A stretch of 64,000 bases of DNA, taken from Kappaphycus alvarezii. Taxonomy: Eukaryota > Rhodophyta > Florideophyceae > Gigartinales > Solieriaceae. The translations under genes were made by a program, and so were the position numbers. This document shows positions 1 through 12,149 of this stretch, piece by piece. The notes beneath the pieces were generated by a model that was not told where the DNA came from, ran no database searches, and was given only the letters and a program-made list of their open reading frames with translations. Every line of letters begins with the position of its first letter. Position 1 is the first letter of the stretch. Location of the stretch: the NCBI GenBank assembly GCA_002205965.3, contig NADL03000061.1:248001-312000 (forward strand). The letters run 5' to 3'.

Positions 1-2274
1 TTGGCCAAATATGAAAAGATAATGGATTTGACATAACATCTAGAAAAAAACGAAAGCTCATCACGATTAAATGGGAAGTAAACGCGGGTAAATATCAACA
101 TGAACGACTAAATGGAATCAATGAACTACTAAATTGAATCGAGACGAGCCGAGTAATTCTTCCGCACTCATAGTTTGGATGAGGGATATTAGGACGTGAA
201 AATCAAGTATTTCCCAAGCATTATGTACAGTATTTCATGTACATGCAAAAAAATACAGTTGCATGTTCTGCTCTCCACATTTCATTACCGTAAAAGCGAA
301 GCCTAGAGGTTTTAATTCAGATTATGAGTGAGCAACGATACTCTGGTGGGGAATGTACCAAGTTTATCAATATGGAGAGTAAGTTATCATGGGAAGACAT
401 CGGCGGAGTAAGAAGAGGGATGTATGGTGACTGGAAAAAGCGACCTAAATATAGGACCATGGAAGAGTGTTACTTATTCCTTAATATGATGCTCGAGGAG
501 TGTTTTTATTTGTTCGCAACGGACAGGCCGACCTCCTCTAAGAAGTGCTTTATCAGTTTAAATTGTACAAGATGCACCTGGACCGAGAAGCTGGTCGTGT
601 TCTGGAAATTGATATGTACCTAGAAGACCTTGTCAATAAGCTTGGTAACGAACCAAAGAAAACATCCGAAATGCGGGCTGGATTCCGTAAAATATCCAGG
701 GGAAGTGTTGACTTCCACGAATTTAGCGCAAATGACAGGTAGGTGAACGGGGGAAATGCCACGAACTAACCCAACAAAAGAAAAAGAAGGAATGAATTCA
801 AATGAATTACTTAGTTGTATTGATAGGAGAATGTCGATAGACACTTTATGCGTGAATTTTAACGGATTTGACAGCCCTAAGTGGACCCGAACGGATGGAA
901 GCTCGAAGCGATAGATGATTATGAGTTGCTGAGAATAAATCGAAAAGGAAAGAGTATTTCATTCGAATCGCAAAGCTGAGCACACAAAGTTGAATTTGAT
1001 TTGATTTCATGTAAAGGGACGAGAATCTCTAAAGGTTAACATGGGTGAATAAGTAAGGAACAGTAAATGGAAATGATGAATCTATGGTATACGACTGGGA
1101 ATGAACATTATGGTAGCAAGTGATAGCCGTTGATGTTGAAAGGACAGTCATGCTTGGGAAATGGCAGATTGAATAAATGATGAAACATTGACATAGGTAG
1201 TAATCTGAAGTTCTTAAATGTTCCCTTAAACCTGGTTGTTAGAAGTTTCAGGACTAGCACCGGGAAAAAGAAACGATTTATGTATGGAGCCAAAGACCAG
1301 AAATAGTATTCCACTGTAGAAATCCACCGGATGATGTGGGACCGGCAGGAATGTAAGCCGTGTAACAACAAATCGATGTAGGAAGTTAGATGTTATAGAG
1401 TATTTACTGAATTGTTAGCACATTATGTTCACTTGACAGGATAGGGTGATCTAATGACACGGTAAACGATTAATTTATGATCTCTCCTGAAACGGGCATG
1501 TGAAAGGAGATTAACTTCAGCTGGAAGAGAATACTAGAAATGCATTATAAAAATTGAAAGACTAAACAAAGCTGACCCCCTATTTGAGAGAGGAAACGGA
1601 TAACTATTCACCCATGACAGACATTGAAACTACGCACAGTCTAATACTTACGAATGAAGTCATTTCAAAAGTAATTTTCTTACTTTGTTTAGCTTGCACC
1701 TGTCATTCAATGCAGTACGGTGGCATCGACCGGGAAGTGTATGTAGGGGAGAATAATTTGTCCCAAGTTCTAATTAATATGTTATGACCATTACACAGGG
1801 ACCAAAACCCAGTGTCGCACAGGTTGTAAGTTCTATGGAAAGGGAAAAATTATTCTTGGAGTTTAGTTTGTCGGAACATAGCTGACATAGAATAATAATG
1901 AGCAACATAGGTAATGGTTTACCGCTCTGTGTAGCACAGAGACTAAGAAAATGTTTGTTATTACAAATCTGGGACGCAGGGAAAAAGCGCGGGGAAAGTA
2001 TACAACTAGTACCACGAAATGACGCAAGAAAGTCTTATTTTCGGAATTGAAAATCATAAATCTTTGAAATGAAAATCTTGAAATAGTTGCAGCAGAAATT
2101 TAGCCTTGACAGCTCGTTGGCTGAGCAATAATGAACTAAACACGGTAATATTGGATATGAATTGGCGGTTTTCAACAGGACTAACGCAAATTGCTGTTTA
2201 TAGTCGATCTGCTACGGTTCTAATGAAAGGAGAGGAGCCCTGCTATAGCGGATACAGCAACGAATTGAATAAAA
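1..2274. other. No recognisable gene
   Basis: Only short open frames under 100 codons occur, with no recognisable motif and no shared frame between neighbours. The DNA is moderately AT-rich. I see no element ends or tandem repeats in it. Confidence 0.6.
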
Positions 2275-2865
2275 TAGACACAGCATATCAACGGCCTGGA
2301 TCGGGATGCGAAGCGCAGAATTTCGTGGAGGGAATGACTTAATATGTAACTACCAATGAAGGTGAGGGGACGGAACAGTTTCTGAGTCCTACGAGGGAGG
2401 GCAAATCTCTTACATCCAATATCGGAAAAATACTGTATGGCACAGCACAATATCGTGGAAGGATAGCGGTTGGAAAAAATTATGTTTACAGTAATGCACA
2501 GCAGTGCCTGCATGTACAGTACTGTACACACAGTTAGAGTGAATGATGAGTGCTATGGGAGACGTGAGGACATTACAGCAACAAAGTTGTGTGCAATCGT
2601 GAGTCAAAATGTTTTCTTTACGTTTTTGTGAGTCAAAGGGAATAAAGTGGCTCTTTTGCGGACTTTCGATAATATAACAGGCTGTCGCTTTTGTCTTTGC
2701 ACTGAACTGTATCGTATGAGTTGGAATATCATGTATGGAATGGTTTAGAATGGTTTAGGAGATATGTCCTTCCAATTTATTTTTTTAGGGAGGCGTGTGC
2801 TGTACAGCCTGTATCAAAGAGTGTGTTTGTTGCACCAATTTTGGAAGAAGTCCTGTAATGCATAG
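2275..2865 (-). repeat. Dispersed repeat family R1, copy a (inverted)
   Basis: The reverse complement of this stretch aligns along most of its length with 23,170-23,780, and part of it aligns with 14,060-14,300. Shared landmarks in order are an ATATCTCCTAAACCATTC block, a GTGACTCACAAAAACG block, a TACAGTACTGTAC block and a CCACCGCTAT/CCAACCGCTAT block followed by a GTGCCATACA block. It carries no coding motif, so a non-autonomous transposon or a solo LTR-like remnant is possible. I could not define terminal repeats or target duplications. Confidence 0.6.
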
Positions 2866-3268
2866 TACAGAAAAAAAATTACGCGGAAGCGGAACATTGA
2901 AATCTAAAAGATGGAACCTTCGAAACTTACAGTACCAACTTGTATGCAATGGGGTATATACAGTAGAGTACTATTGAAGCAGAGTTACTTCTCCTTTTGC
3001 CTAACCGTATAAATTTATATGTTAGATTTCACGGTGTGCTCTTACTTAATGGAGTCCTACATAGCAACGAACCTCACTTCTACGCACTGCGCCTCGAATA
3101 TAGCCCGTTGTACAACGCATTTAGGGCCATCGCCGCCTCCACTGGTCTGGAGACCATACATGCCAACCACTCTCCCCCCAAGATTTCTGCGGCTTGCGAT
3201 ACACAGGCAACGTCCACGGGTGCGGGACGCCCCCGAGGGACCTCGGCTCAGTATTTTGTGAGCACCAT

Positions 3269-6200
3269 TTACAGCACATTGATGCTCTCTAAAGCGGCGC
3301 GAGATGCAGAGGGTGGCTGCCCAATGTCGACCGGGGCTGTATCCAGGGGGTGACGCACCATGCTGTACTGAGCCCCAGCACCATGGTGCGCCCAAGACCC
3401 ACACTTAACGGCACCGACTTGAATATGTCTGCGTCCTGTATTGGAGGTAAGGGACAACTGGAAGAACCCAAATATCATTGGGTTCTCCATCTGTTGCAGC
3501 CGCTGCAGCTCGCCGCGGAGTACGCCCATGAATTGCCGGCGTTCCGGAGATGCATTCGAAGTGTGCAGGCTGTTCAGTTCTTCCAGGTCGGACCCATGAA
3601 AAGGGGCTTGTTTTTCACAACCAGCTGCATTTTCCAGACAGAATGCGCTCCACAAGTCAACCAAGTCTTCCCTTTGACAGCGACCACGCAGTTCTTGATC
3701 TTCTTGCAGATTTTTTGCGCGACGTTCTGCAATGAGCCTCTTCTACCAGCGCAAGCACTCCTTGCCATAGTATAAATGAGTCCGTGCTACAATGTCTTGC
3801 GAAGGTCGTCGTGCAAGCACTCTGGGCGACTATCCATAGGATAGAGATAGGCTGTAGGTAGGGAACTGGATGCGCTAGGCCACCACGTGCAGCACCTGCG
3901 ACAGTTGCTTTAGTCCTGCGGCAACGACAAGGGATCAGTGGCCATTACCCACGATGGGGATGAGTGCAATTTGCGAGCCGTTCAAGTAGTTTAGCGCGTT
4001 GTCTTTGAATTCCAACACGAGGCTCACAGCCCAGTCCCATTCTTCGACAGTTTTCGGTCCCCCCGGAATGTCAGGTAGTCTTCCCTGGTTTCAGAGAGTC
4101 CTTTTCATGCGCTTGGTCTAAGACGTCCCTCCCCTCACCTTAACAAACGATGGGGCATTACCCAGAAGCATAGAACCGCATACGTGGTCCCTTAACCTGG
4201 CTTCCACACCGTTCAGATGTTTTTTCACATACAATTGCGCCAACGCCCACTCCAAATCTGTTTCGATGTTTTCCGGCGAATCCGTGCTTCTCTCTATGGC
4301 CTTTTTCTCCAAGCACAAATGGCGACCGTACTGGATCATGAACACAGCTCGACAGTCAGCACCACCGGAGGAAGAAAAGGAAGGACATCTATCGCGATGG
4401 CAGTGACGATGTTGGCAACTCTAAGGTCTGAACGAAGATCCAGGGCCCTTGCAGTGTTGAGGATTCCATCCTTGACGCCGGTACTGATTTCCCGTACGAA
4501 GCGGCGCAGAACGTGGTGGAACAGCTTGACCGCCTCTACTTCGGCCGTCCTGGGATAGCCTGGTGGCATTACCCCAGCTGCATGCCTCCTCCCAAACGGT
4601 GAGAATCCTCCCTACGCCTCAACCCACCCACCCGGGCATCAATTGTGGACGACCCCAGAAGCTCAGGGAGGCCGCCTGTGCAGTGGAGCTAACATCACGT
4701 CAACCACTCGGACCTGACACAGTGCCTCACATTTGAAGAATAATTCACTTTTGAAAGTGGCTCCCACCTCCCTCCCGTCTTTGAACTCAAGTAAGCCCCC
4801 CTCAGGTCCCTCCTGGGTTGGGGGGGGCGTGGGACTTCTGTCGTGCCGGTCGCGTTTGCTCTTGTCCGCAACCTCCCGCGGCGTCTTCGTAGCAGTATGA
4901 ATTTCATTCCTCTCGCCTTCATCCATATCCTACTCCAATTCTTCTTTGTTGGTATCGGCCTCTCTCACCTCATCACCACCCCCGTATTCGCCATCAGCCT
5001 CCTCCTCTCCATCTTACATCTCAATCTTGTCCACCTTTCCGTCATTGTCCACACTCCTCCTGCCTTCACTGCTAACCTTTCCCTGAGATCGGTGGGCCTG
5101 CCCTACATTGAACGGTAGCCGACTTCGTTGGGTAGCTGTTAGTTCCTGTACCTTGAGTCTATCACTACCTACATCCCCTTTGTCTTCGTCTTCCACCTCA
5201 TCCTGATCCCTTCATTTCACTCTCACTCCTTATCTCATCCTCTTCCCCCACTTCATCTTTCCCCTCGCTCTCATGATCTCCCTCCTCCTCACCTTCTCTC
5301 CCCTCCTTGTCTTCTCCCACCTCCACATCTTCTTCCTCATCCACATCTTCTCCCTCCTGCTCACCATCTCCCTCCTCATCATCATCTTCCTCTTGCTGGT
5401 ACTTTACCTTCTCCCCCTCCTCTGCTCCACTCCCTCCTCGACAGGCACAACCCTCCAACTATCATCCCATTTATTTTCTTCCACAACCTCTTTGTTGAGT
5501 AGTCCCCGTGCACTACGGGGCGCAGAGGGGGGAGGCTGCTTCCGTCGGGTTAAGGGTATTGTAAAGGCTTCGTCATCAACCTCTGCCGCGCACCCTCCCC
5601 TCATCTCATCCTCTTCCTCCTTCTCATCTTCTCCCCCCTTTTCATTTTCCCCCTCCTCCTTATCATCCTCCTTGTGATACTCTCCCATCTCCACTTCCTC
5701 TGCTTCCACTTTCTCCTCGACAGGCACATCCTTCTGGTTATCATCTTTCTTGTTTTTTCCCACCATCACCTTGTGCAGTAGCCTCCCTGAACTACGGGAC
5801 ACAAAGGTGGGTGGCTGCTTCCGTCGGGTTGGGGGTATTGTCAGGGCTTCATCCTGAAACTCAGCCGCGCGCCGAAGCCGCGCATCAAATTCCCATACCA
5901 TGTCTGGGTCCGCTCTCCTCTGCAGGCCCACGTGCAGTATACGCTGCTTCAATTCTGCTTGGCCCCACAACTGTGAATGTGCCACGAATTGAAGGGATTT
6001 CAAGTGGACCGCCAGAGCACCTGTGTTGATCGCTGCGATCAAGGCCCTCCATGTTTCGTCATCTACAGATAGACAATTACGCAGGCCAGCCCACGCGTTT
6101 TGGACTTTTGGACTACGAGAACTGACCGGTTCTCCATCGAACATGAAATCTAATGTACCGATGTCCATTAGAATATTGGCAGTGTCGAGAACATTTGTTA

Positions 6201-6738
6201 GTGTCATTCCCATGGCACGCCCCTACATCCTTGCTGTCCTGGAGAGTGCTGCAAGAACTAGCTTCTTCGCCGTTGTCAAGTGGTCCGCCATTGTGAAAGG
6301 GTGAGGCCTTGGCTCGGTCTCCTCAGCAGCCTTGACGAGGAGGGCACCATGGAGGGCGGGTGTGATGAATTCCCCCTCTCTGTCTAACACCCCATCTACG
6401 TCTAAGATCTTCGCGCTAATTAGGCGTTCCACCATTCCGTATGAAACAGCCATATCATGGTGGTTTCCACCGATTACTTGGATGACGTGCATGCTGACGG
6501 CAACAGCCAGTAAAGACTCGTATGTCCGATATCCATCCTAAATGATGCAGCGTGCGCATGTGGTGACTCGATACATGTTCAGATTGCGTGTTCCTTGTCC
6601 GGTTCGAACGTATATGGAAGGCACCGAAACTACAGGGGAAACGCGTGCTTTGCTCACACGTTCACGAAGGATGGAAGCAAGGTGTGACTTGATGGCGGCA
6701 CGAACCTCTGTCAGGTCGTATGGGATGGAGGGATCCAT
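3269..6738 (-). pseudogene. Long decayed hypothetical gene with acidic repeat region
   Basis: I do not recognise the family. One minus-strand frame runs from 6738 to 5404 and is broken only by TAG at 6538-6540 and TAG at 6223-6225. It encodes a leucine/alanine-rich region, then a proline/arginine patch (TRRKQPP) and a glutamate/aspartate-rich tail. A one-base loss near 5425 shifts the acidic tail into another frame (5198-5458). Coding-like sequence continues in changing frames with further stops at 5014-5016, 4663-4665 and near 4135, and includes a charged coiled-coil-like stretch (RLIAERRAKNLQEDQEL) near 3,690-3,740. The whole looks like one gene of over 1,000 codons that has lost function. 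Several segments resemble the gene at 20,995-22,436 in residue pattern. Introns could explain some, but not all, of the breaks. Confidence 0.45.
5296..5853 (-). repeat. Two-copy tandem duplication, about 278 bp period
   Basis: Within the decayed gene, DEALTIPPTRRKQPP (plus-strand 5821-5853) recurs as DEAFTIPLTRRKQPP (5541-5576). Each is followed by a VPVEE motif and an E/D-rich run. The second copy has lost one base near 5425 (TCTGCTTCCAC becomes TCTGCTCCAC), which shifts its acidic tail out of frame. The plus strand is CT-rich here, which creates false hydrophobic frames. Confidence 0.7.
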
Positions 6739-7082
6739 GTTGACGCAGAGGGAGGGGAGGGTTGGGAGTGCAAACAGAAGTTGGGCAAGGGTGCACAGGG
6801 TGAAAGGGGAGGCAAAGCGTGGGGCGCGTGTTTGGGTTCCTCCTTCTTGGGGGTGTGGTTGCAGCGGTGGCTACAGCGGTGGTTGCAATTGCGACTGAGG
6901 CTTAAAATGAAGCAGTTTCTCAGTTCTTGCACCTTATTTGTATTAGTGATGACCGGCACTATTTTTAAGAATTGTAGGTAGTGGTAATACATTTTGAACC
7001 CAATTATGGTGCATCGCAATATTAGTGCCCCTGGATTATAGTGCATATAATGGCACTGGCAGGCAATTCCGGGCCCTTCCTG
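6739..7082. other. No gene seen
   Basis: Nothing recognisable lies between the 5' end of the decayed minus-strand gene and the minisatellite. Short frames on both strands look like shadows of GC-rich sequence. Confidence 0.5.
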
Positions 7083-7171
7083 TCGCCAGTGCTCCCTAGT
7101 AGCCAGTGCCCCTTGGTCTCCAGTGCCCCTTTATCGCCAATGTCCCCTGTCTCCAGTGCCCTTTGGTCGCC
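7083..7171 (+). repeat. GCCAGTGCCCCTTGG minisatellite
   Basis: About five imperfect units of 16-17 bp follow the pattern T-C/A-G/T-CCAGTGCCCCTTGG. Single related units recur near 8,350-8,390 and 9,110-9,160, so the motif belongs to a locally spread satellite. Confidence 0.7.
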
Positions 7172-7689
7172 ACCGCACTTTATACAGTGCGTACAGTACT
7201 GATAACGCTTCGGATTTGACACTAAGCACCCTGCTATTCAGTAGCTAGGGCGCCCGCCGGAGCCTTCAGCCCAACTTTAAACCCCTTCCTGAACCCCGTA
7301 ATTTCACTCCCCCAGCTACGCCCCGGCCTACGCCGATGGCCCTTCAAGATTTAGGCCCACTGAGGGCCCCTTATTCAGGTTTTCAAGAAATGTTCAACCG
7401 ACCAAGAAGCCCTTCAAGCTTTTAGTCAGGGATAAATAAATTTGCACCACACCAAGGCCTTGGCAACGGGGGCTAAGTAGGGTAAAATGGCCTTTTTTTT
7501 ATCAAGGATCAATGGTAGAAGGGGTTTGAGCTGAAGATTACGGAGACGAGGGCTAATGCGCGTGAAGACTGATTTATCCAGACGGAGGAAGTTTTGGGTG
7601 TTTTTGCTGTTGGAAAAGATATTCAATTTATCCTGAGGTGAGGGATTCTCTGAAACCAACTTGCTACGGTACTCAGGTCCGCTCAAACC

Positions 7690-8640
7690 GTGTCCCAACA
7701 AACAAATGGCGTTGAACGGGACAAGTCTCGCCGCGAGTCGTGCGAACAGTGGTTAGCTGCGCCTTACATCTCTTAACAGCTGCATGTGCGGCACCATTCC
7801 AGTCGCAACCCGTGTTCGCGAAGTCCCGAGTAGCTTGGTATCAGCCCCTCAATGTGAGAGTGGATGGGCAGTGAAGCGATACCCAGGACCCTTCGCTCGG
7901 ATTAGTTCGGCAAAAGAGTATTCTGGTCAGGAAGATGTGGGGATCGGGCGACACAAGAGGTAATCGATGGTTGAACTGATGTTGAAGCTTCCGGTGAACA
8001 GACCGGAGCTTCTGACCATGGTTTATATAGATAAGCATTCAACGAGAGTGACAATGAACGGCAAGCAAACAATACTAAATTCAAAGGTATTCTAGAAGAA
8101 CAGGCCTAGGGGCGTAATACTACAAGGTTTTGAGAGTTCACCTAGTATATTGCGGTGAGACTGACAATATTGTCTATCATGGCAGAGTTTCATTGATCCA
8201 CTTGACGAGACAGCACAAAGCACTTGCTGATTGGTCTTGCCTGGAAAGTATCTAGGAGTATGCCAGGTATCTATGATGGCTTCGTCTGATTGGTCTCTGG
8301 TATTGCGTTGCGTCGGTGCCAGATTACAATACATTAGTTGCGCTGATGTCTCTTTACAGTGCTTATGTTGCACTGGTGCCTCTCTACGGTGCTAATGCTT
8401 TGAAGGCTACTAGCGGGATACTACAGGGCATATTCGTTACACAGGACGTGCATGATAAAGTGGCTAGAACGAGTATCGTGCAAGGAACGGGAAGCGGGCA
8501 AGGTTCAAGGCATGAATGACGGTTGCGTCATTACAGTATATGCCCCCGTCCTCTTTAAGCCCCTTAATGTCGGAGCGAACTGCATGACCACGTTGTGAGA
8601 GCTCGAGAACAGGTGTCGGGCGACTACCTAGCTTGCATAC
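7690..8640 (-). pseudogene. Badly decayed LINE 3'-end fragment
   Basis: This matches 10,060-10,620 in patches. Shared blocks include CTCGCCGCG near the left end, GTCGCAACCCGT, an AATGAAGCGATGCCCAGG-like block, and a CGTTGTG...GCTCGAG.ACAGGT.TCGGGC block near 8,595-8,620. The better preserved copy encodes the C-terminal part of a non-LTR retrotransposon protein on the minus strand, so this is probably an older copy of the same element. No open frame of useful length survives. The alignment was made by eye and its ends are approximate. Confidence 0.5.
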
Positions 8641-10059
8641 CCGGACGCAGTGGCACAGAATCTGGAAGCAGGCATTTGCATATTGTAGTTACACGACGGC
8701 CTACATAAATGATTCCGAAGTGTGCACGAGTTTGGTAAAACACCGCCTCATGAATTCACTAGAGCGTATGGGCGCATTGAGTACTGCGGGTTCCTCGTTG
8801 TAAACCTGTCGAATTTCCGATGGTTAAGCGGCTGTAACTGCCTCGCTTAGGGCTGTGGGCCACAACATCGTATACTCAGGGAGTCTCCAGTGTAAACCAG
8901 ATTGCATTGCCTCAGGGGAGGCCAGAACTGCAAAACTTTCAAAAAGGGGCGTGCATGGCCACTATGTCACCAACTTTATGGTACCATAGCTGCAAAAATA
9001 TGTCCTGGAGCTTCTTGTTGCCCTTGGACAGCTGCAATGTGTCCTTTATCTTCAGGGTTAGCATGTGGAGCCGTAGGGACACTGCTTGGGGAATAGAGGC
9101 ACTACCGAGGCCATAGGGGCACTGGTAGTGGAATATTTTCACCAGTGCCCCACTGTTCACCTCCAATGAGAAGTGACCCTACCAGCGGCAATGTTTTCTA
9201 CACAACAATAAAATTATTTTAGTTACTGGTAATTGTCAGAATTGTAATTACGTTGCCCCTACCATGCAATTGCCAAAAAAAATTGCCATCGCTCTACTAC
9301 GGTCCTTACGTTACTTACTCAGAGGAACGCTGCCGCGGCCGTAATTTCCAACGCAGCCTGTCTGCTAGGGGGCCTTGAGCCGGCTTTTTAAAGTAATTTC
9401 AGAGGTATTGCTTTGAACCCTGCAGGATATTCCGGGCCACAACCGACCATATCTTTCAAATATTAAATCACCCCACATTTTCCTCTCTAGTTTGTACGTG
9501 ATGTTATGAAATGGGAGCCTAATGAACTCCATTGTAAAGTACAGTACTGTACTATACAGAAGGGATATTCCATGTGGTGTGCAGTTCTCCGTACCCAATA
9601 CGAAATCCAAAAAGCCAATTTAGTACAATACAGTGCAGGGGGGTACATTGGGTTAAATGGGTGGTTTACTTCATTTTCTTTATAACAAGTGTGAATTGGG
9701 TTATATTGTGTTTGCTTGAATGGGGAAATTGGGTTTTACTTGAATGGGTTGGTATGTATACTTAAATGCCCTGCTAAGAGCAATCGCAGACTACGATTAC
9801 TGTAAGTAGGGTAAACACTTACTGTACATACCTGAGAACGGAGGTTCTCTGGAATACATACAATTTCAAGATTAAATAGGTAAATTGGTTTACTTGAATG
9901 GGTTGGTATAAAAAGGGGTTTATACGGAAACGGATGACTGGTAGATTGGGGGGAACAGGGTGGAACTAGACATAACAGGGAAGAGGCCTAAGTTGCGTAG
10001 GGACGGAGATACCATGAGAACAGAGGTTCTGTGGAACATACTAACTTGCACGTTGGGGC
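8641..10059. other. No gene; G/T-rich low-complexity tract at 9,640-9,960
   Basis: No coding motif is visible. From about 9,640 to 9,960 the plus strand is dominated by TTGGGTT/TGAATGGG variants with several near repeats (TTACTTGAATGGG occurs at least twice). The rest is unremarkable. Confidence 0.5.
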
Positions 10060-11349
10060 ATTAAGACTCACTCAACACCCCTTCCAGCAGACAGCTGGCG
10101 TTATTCTGGACGAGCCTCGCCGCGTGACGAGCGAACAGTGTTTGCCTTGCGTGAGCAATCTGAACAGCCACCCGTGCAGTAATGCCGGTCGCAACCCGTT
10201 TCGCAAGGTCCCGAGCAAAAGGGAACACGTTTGGGTGTTTTACTGTTAGAAGATATTTCCGACCTATCCCATGGTTTTCCAGACAACCGCAATCGACTCA
10301 AAAAGGGTATACCTACAGCGTAATGGGGAAGGAACTACGCTTCCTAAAATGCTACCTTCAGGGCAAAAGTGTAAGGGCAATGAAGCGATGCCCAGGGCCT
10401 TTTGAACGTATCAATTCGGCAAAGCGAGTGTCCTTGCCAAAGCAGGCATGGTTAAGGGGCTTGAGTGGGCATCGCGCCGGGGAGGGAAGGCGGGCGGGGG
10501 TCAATGGGTGGATGACAGCTACGTCGAAAAAGTCTGTCCCCACGTTCTATCTAAGTGCGCTGATGTCCGGGTGAACTGCGTGGCCGCGTTGTGGCGGCTC
10601 GAGGACAGGTTGTCGGGCAGATTTGGAGAGATCCGCAGAAAGCAAACCTGTCAGCGAGTCATACCGCCACCCGCGAGTGGATCCATAGGCACAGCACAGC
10701 GTGTGGTCACCAAATTGATCCATGAGGGTCGTGCATCCCTCTTTTTGGCATTTCGAAGCTGGAAGAAACAGCGGAACCCTGCAATAGAACTGCAACCACG
10801 TCTTGTAATTGCGGTCCTAGATGTAGGTACCCAACCCCGGAGCCGGTTGGCATGACAGTTAGTCCTTGCAACCCTCCACTGATAACGAGGCTCGGAATGC
10901 AACAGTCCTCTCATCCCCCTACGGCATGGCATCAAAGGCCTTTTCCTCAACTGTGCGGACGAGTTGCCCTTGCCTAAACCTCTGCACTGAGTCGATAGAC
11001 GTGAAATGGACCACCTTCTCGGGTGCTAATTGTGTCTTCCAGTCGTCGTGCGCTCGAACTGCCGATTTTTATGAATGAAGAGCAGTGTCCGGTAGCACAG
11101 CCAGACGTGCAGACGCCACTGGCAATATTAGCGACTGCTGGTAACGAGCGTCCACCATGCTCAGAAACGACATAGCGACGGCATTTCTGTCGGCAGCAGT
11201 TGTATCATGCGCTGTCTCGAGAACCTGTTGAACGCGTTATGTGCGTCCACGGACATTAGAACATACTCGCCTTCGTCGCCTTGGCGCTCAACCAGTGTCC
11301 GTACATCGTGCACAATGAAATCCTGTCCGCAGGGCACTCCATTGGCCAC
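10060..11349 (-). pseudogene. Non-LTR (LINE) reverse transcriptase, broken 3' half
   Basis: At the upstream end (11,349-11,161) the frame contains EYVLMSVDAHNAFNRFSRQ, which fits reverse transcriptase motif A with its catalytic Asp followed by the NAFN signature. Downstream, 10,795-10,547 encodes a C-terminal Cys/His segment (KEGCTTLMDQFGDHTLCC) of the kind found after the RT in many algal and protist LINE-like proteins. This continues in another frame into FFDVAVIHPLTPARL near 10,500. The middle RT motifs (B, and the C motif with its paired Asp) are missing or out of frame, and a TACAGT-rich insertion lies just upstream. The element cannot be active. The 3' part is shared with 7,690-8,640 and 42,580-42,740. 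Confidence 0.65.
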
Positions 11350-11414
11350 TGCATACTGTACTGTGCCGTGTGGACTGCGCCGTGTAGTGGAATACGCTCC
11401 CTAACCCTACATGG

Positions 11415-11500
11415 GATGGAGGAGATGCAGTACAGTAGGGGGAGATACAGTACAGTATCTCCCCAGCTCAGCAGTATTGGACGGGGGAGATACAGTACAG
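11415..11500 (+). repeat. GGGGGAGATACAGTACAGT repeat with perfect inverted repeat
   Basis: Three near-identical GGAGAT(A/G)CAGTACAGT units occur in this stretch. The middle one forms a perfect 10-bp inverted repeat, GGGGAGATAC at 11439-11448 and GTATCTCCCC at 11455-11464, around a 6-base centre. Confidence 0.75.
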
Positions 11501-11699
11501 TGAGCTCGCACAGTCCACATGGCCCCGCACTCAAAGTGCGACACGGGCGTACAAATAGGCAAATGTACCTCCCTAAACACCAATAACTGCACCGCCCTAC
11601 CTTCTTGCCACGGTCACCTCCACCCTAACCAACTCCAGCCTGCCAGCTCCTCAGCCACTGCGGCACGCCCTCAACCCTCCCCGCCTGCCCTTTGAGAGG

Positions 11700-11924
11700 T
11701 GATAACGTGCTTCAAAACAGCTGGTATACTCGGGCGGGCTCCCTTTGGCATGTCGTTGCAACCACTCTCCCGTGGCGTTCTTCACTTGATCTTCTGTTTC
11801 ACTCCCCTCTCTTCCTAACATCTTCCCCTTCGTTGTCTACATCATTCGTTACGCACTTGGACTCAACTTCTTGTTATCCATTCCCTGTCTTTCATCCAGC
11901 TCCCGGCTTCCTTCCCGGCCTATC
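11700..11924 (+). promoter_or_regulatory. Pyrimidine-rich 5' leader before the H3-tail-like ORF
   Basis: The 200 bases ahead of the ATG at 11925 are strongly C/T-rich on the plus strand, unlike the sequence before and after. The ATG sits in a favourable context, with A at -3 and G at +4. This is consistent with a real transcribed leader. No TATA box is evident. Confidence 0.35.
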
Positions 11925-12122
11925 ATGGCCCGCACTAAGCAGAAGGCAATCTTGAGCACGGGGGGTAGGGACCCTCGTAAGGCCATCTCTCCAAAGGCGG
12001 CCCGAGTCTCTCATCTGGATGCCGGTGTATGGTCTCGTCTCGAAATATTAGGACTTCGGGGCCGCCAGGATATCGAGAAGATTGTCTACCGTAGCAGAGA
12101 CCCCCTAAAATACGTCGTCTAA
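11925..12122 (+). CDS. 65-aa protein with histone H3 tail-like N-terminus
   Basis: The protein starts MARTKQKAILSTGGRDPRKA and continues ISPKAARVS. Aligned without gaps to the canonical histone H3 tail, 18 of the first 28 residues after Met are the same: ARTKQ, A7, STGG (10-13), PRK (16-18), KAAR (23-26) and S28. It keeps the equivalents of K4, S10, K18 and K23 but lacks K9 (Leu), K14 (Arg) and K27 (Val). Residues 30-65 (to KYVV and TAA at 12120-12122) do not follow the H3 globular core, apart from a vague resemblance around DIEKIVYRSRDPL. The start codon is in good context after a pyrimidine-rich leader. It could be a mimic of the H3 tail in a mobile element, a strongly diverged H3 variant, or the surviving 5' end of an H3 pseudogene. 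Splicing to the downstream frames at 12,150 is possible. Confidence 0.6.
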   Translation: MARTKQKAILSTGGRDPRKAISPKAARVSHLDAGVWSRLEILGLRGRQDIEKIVYRSRDPLKYVV

Positions 12123-12149
12123 TGTGCTGTGTTTCCCCGTCCAATCGCG

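Noticed and set aside
5273-5677. Plus-strand frame with long Leu/Ile/Ser stretches resembling a membrane protein
   Set aside because: It is the antisense of the E/D-rich acidic repeat of the minus-strand gene. CT-rich sequence produces hydrophobic residues by chance.
7083-7171. CRISPR-like array
   Set aside because: Units are contiguous with no spacers. It is a minisatellite.
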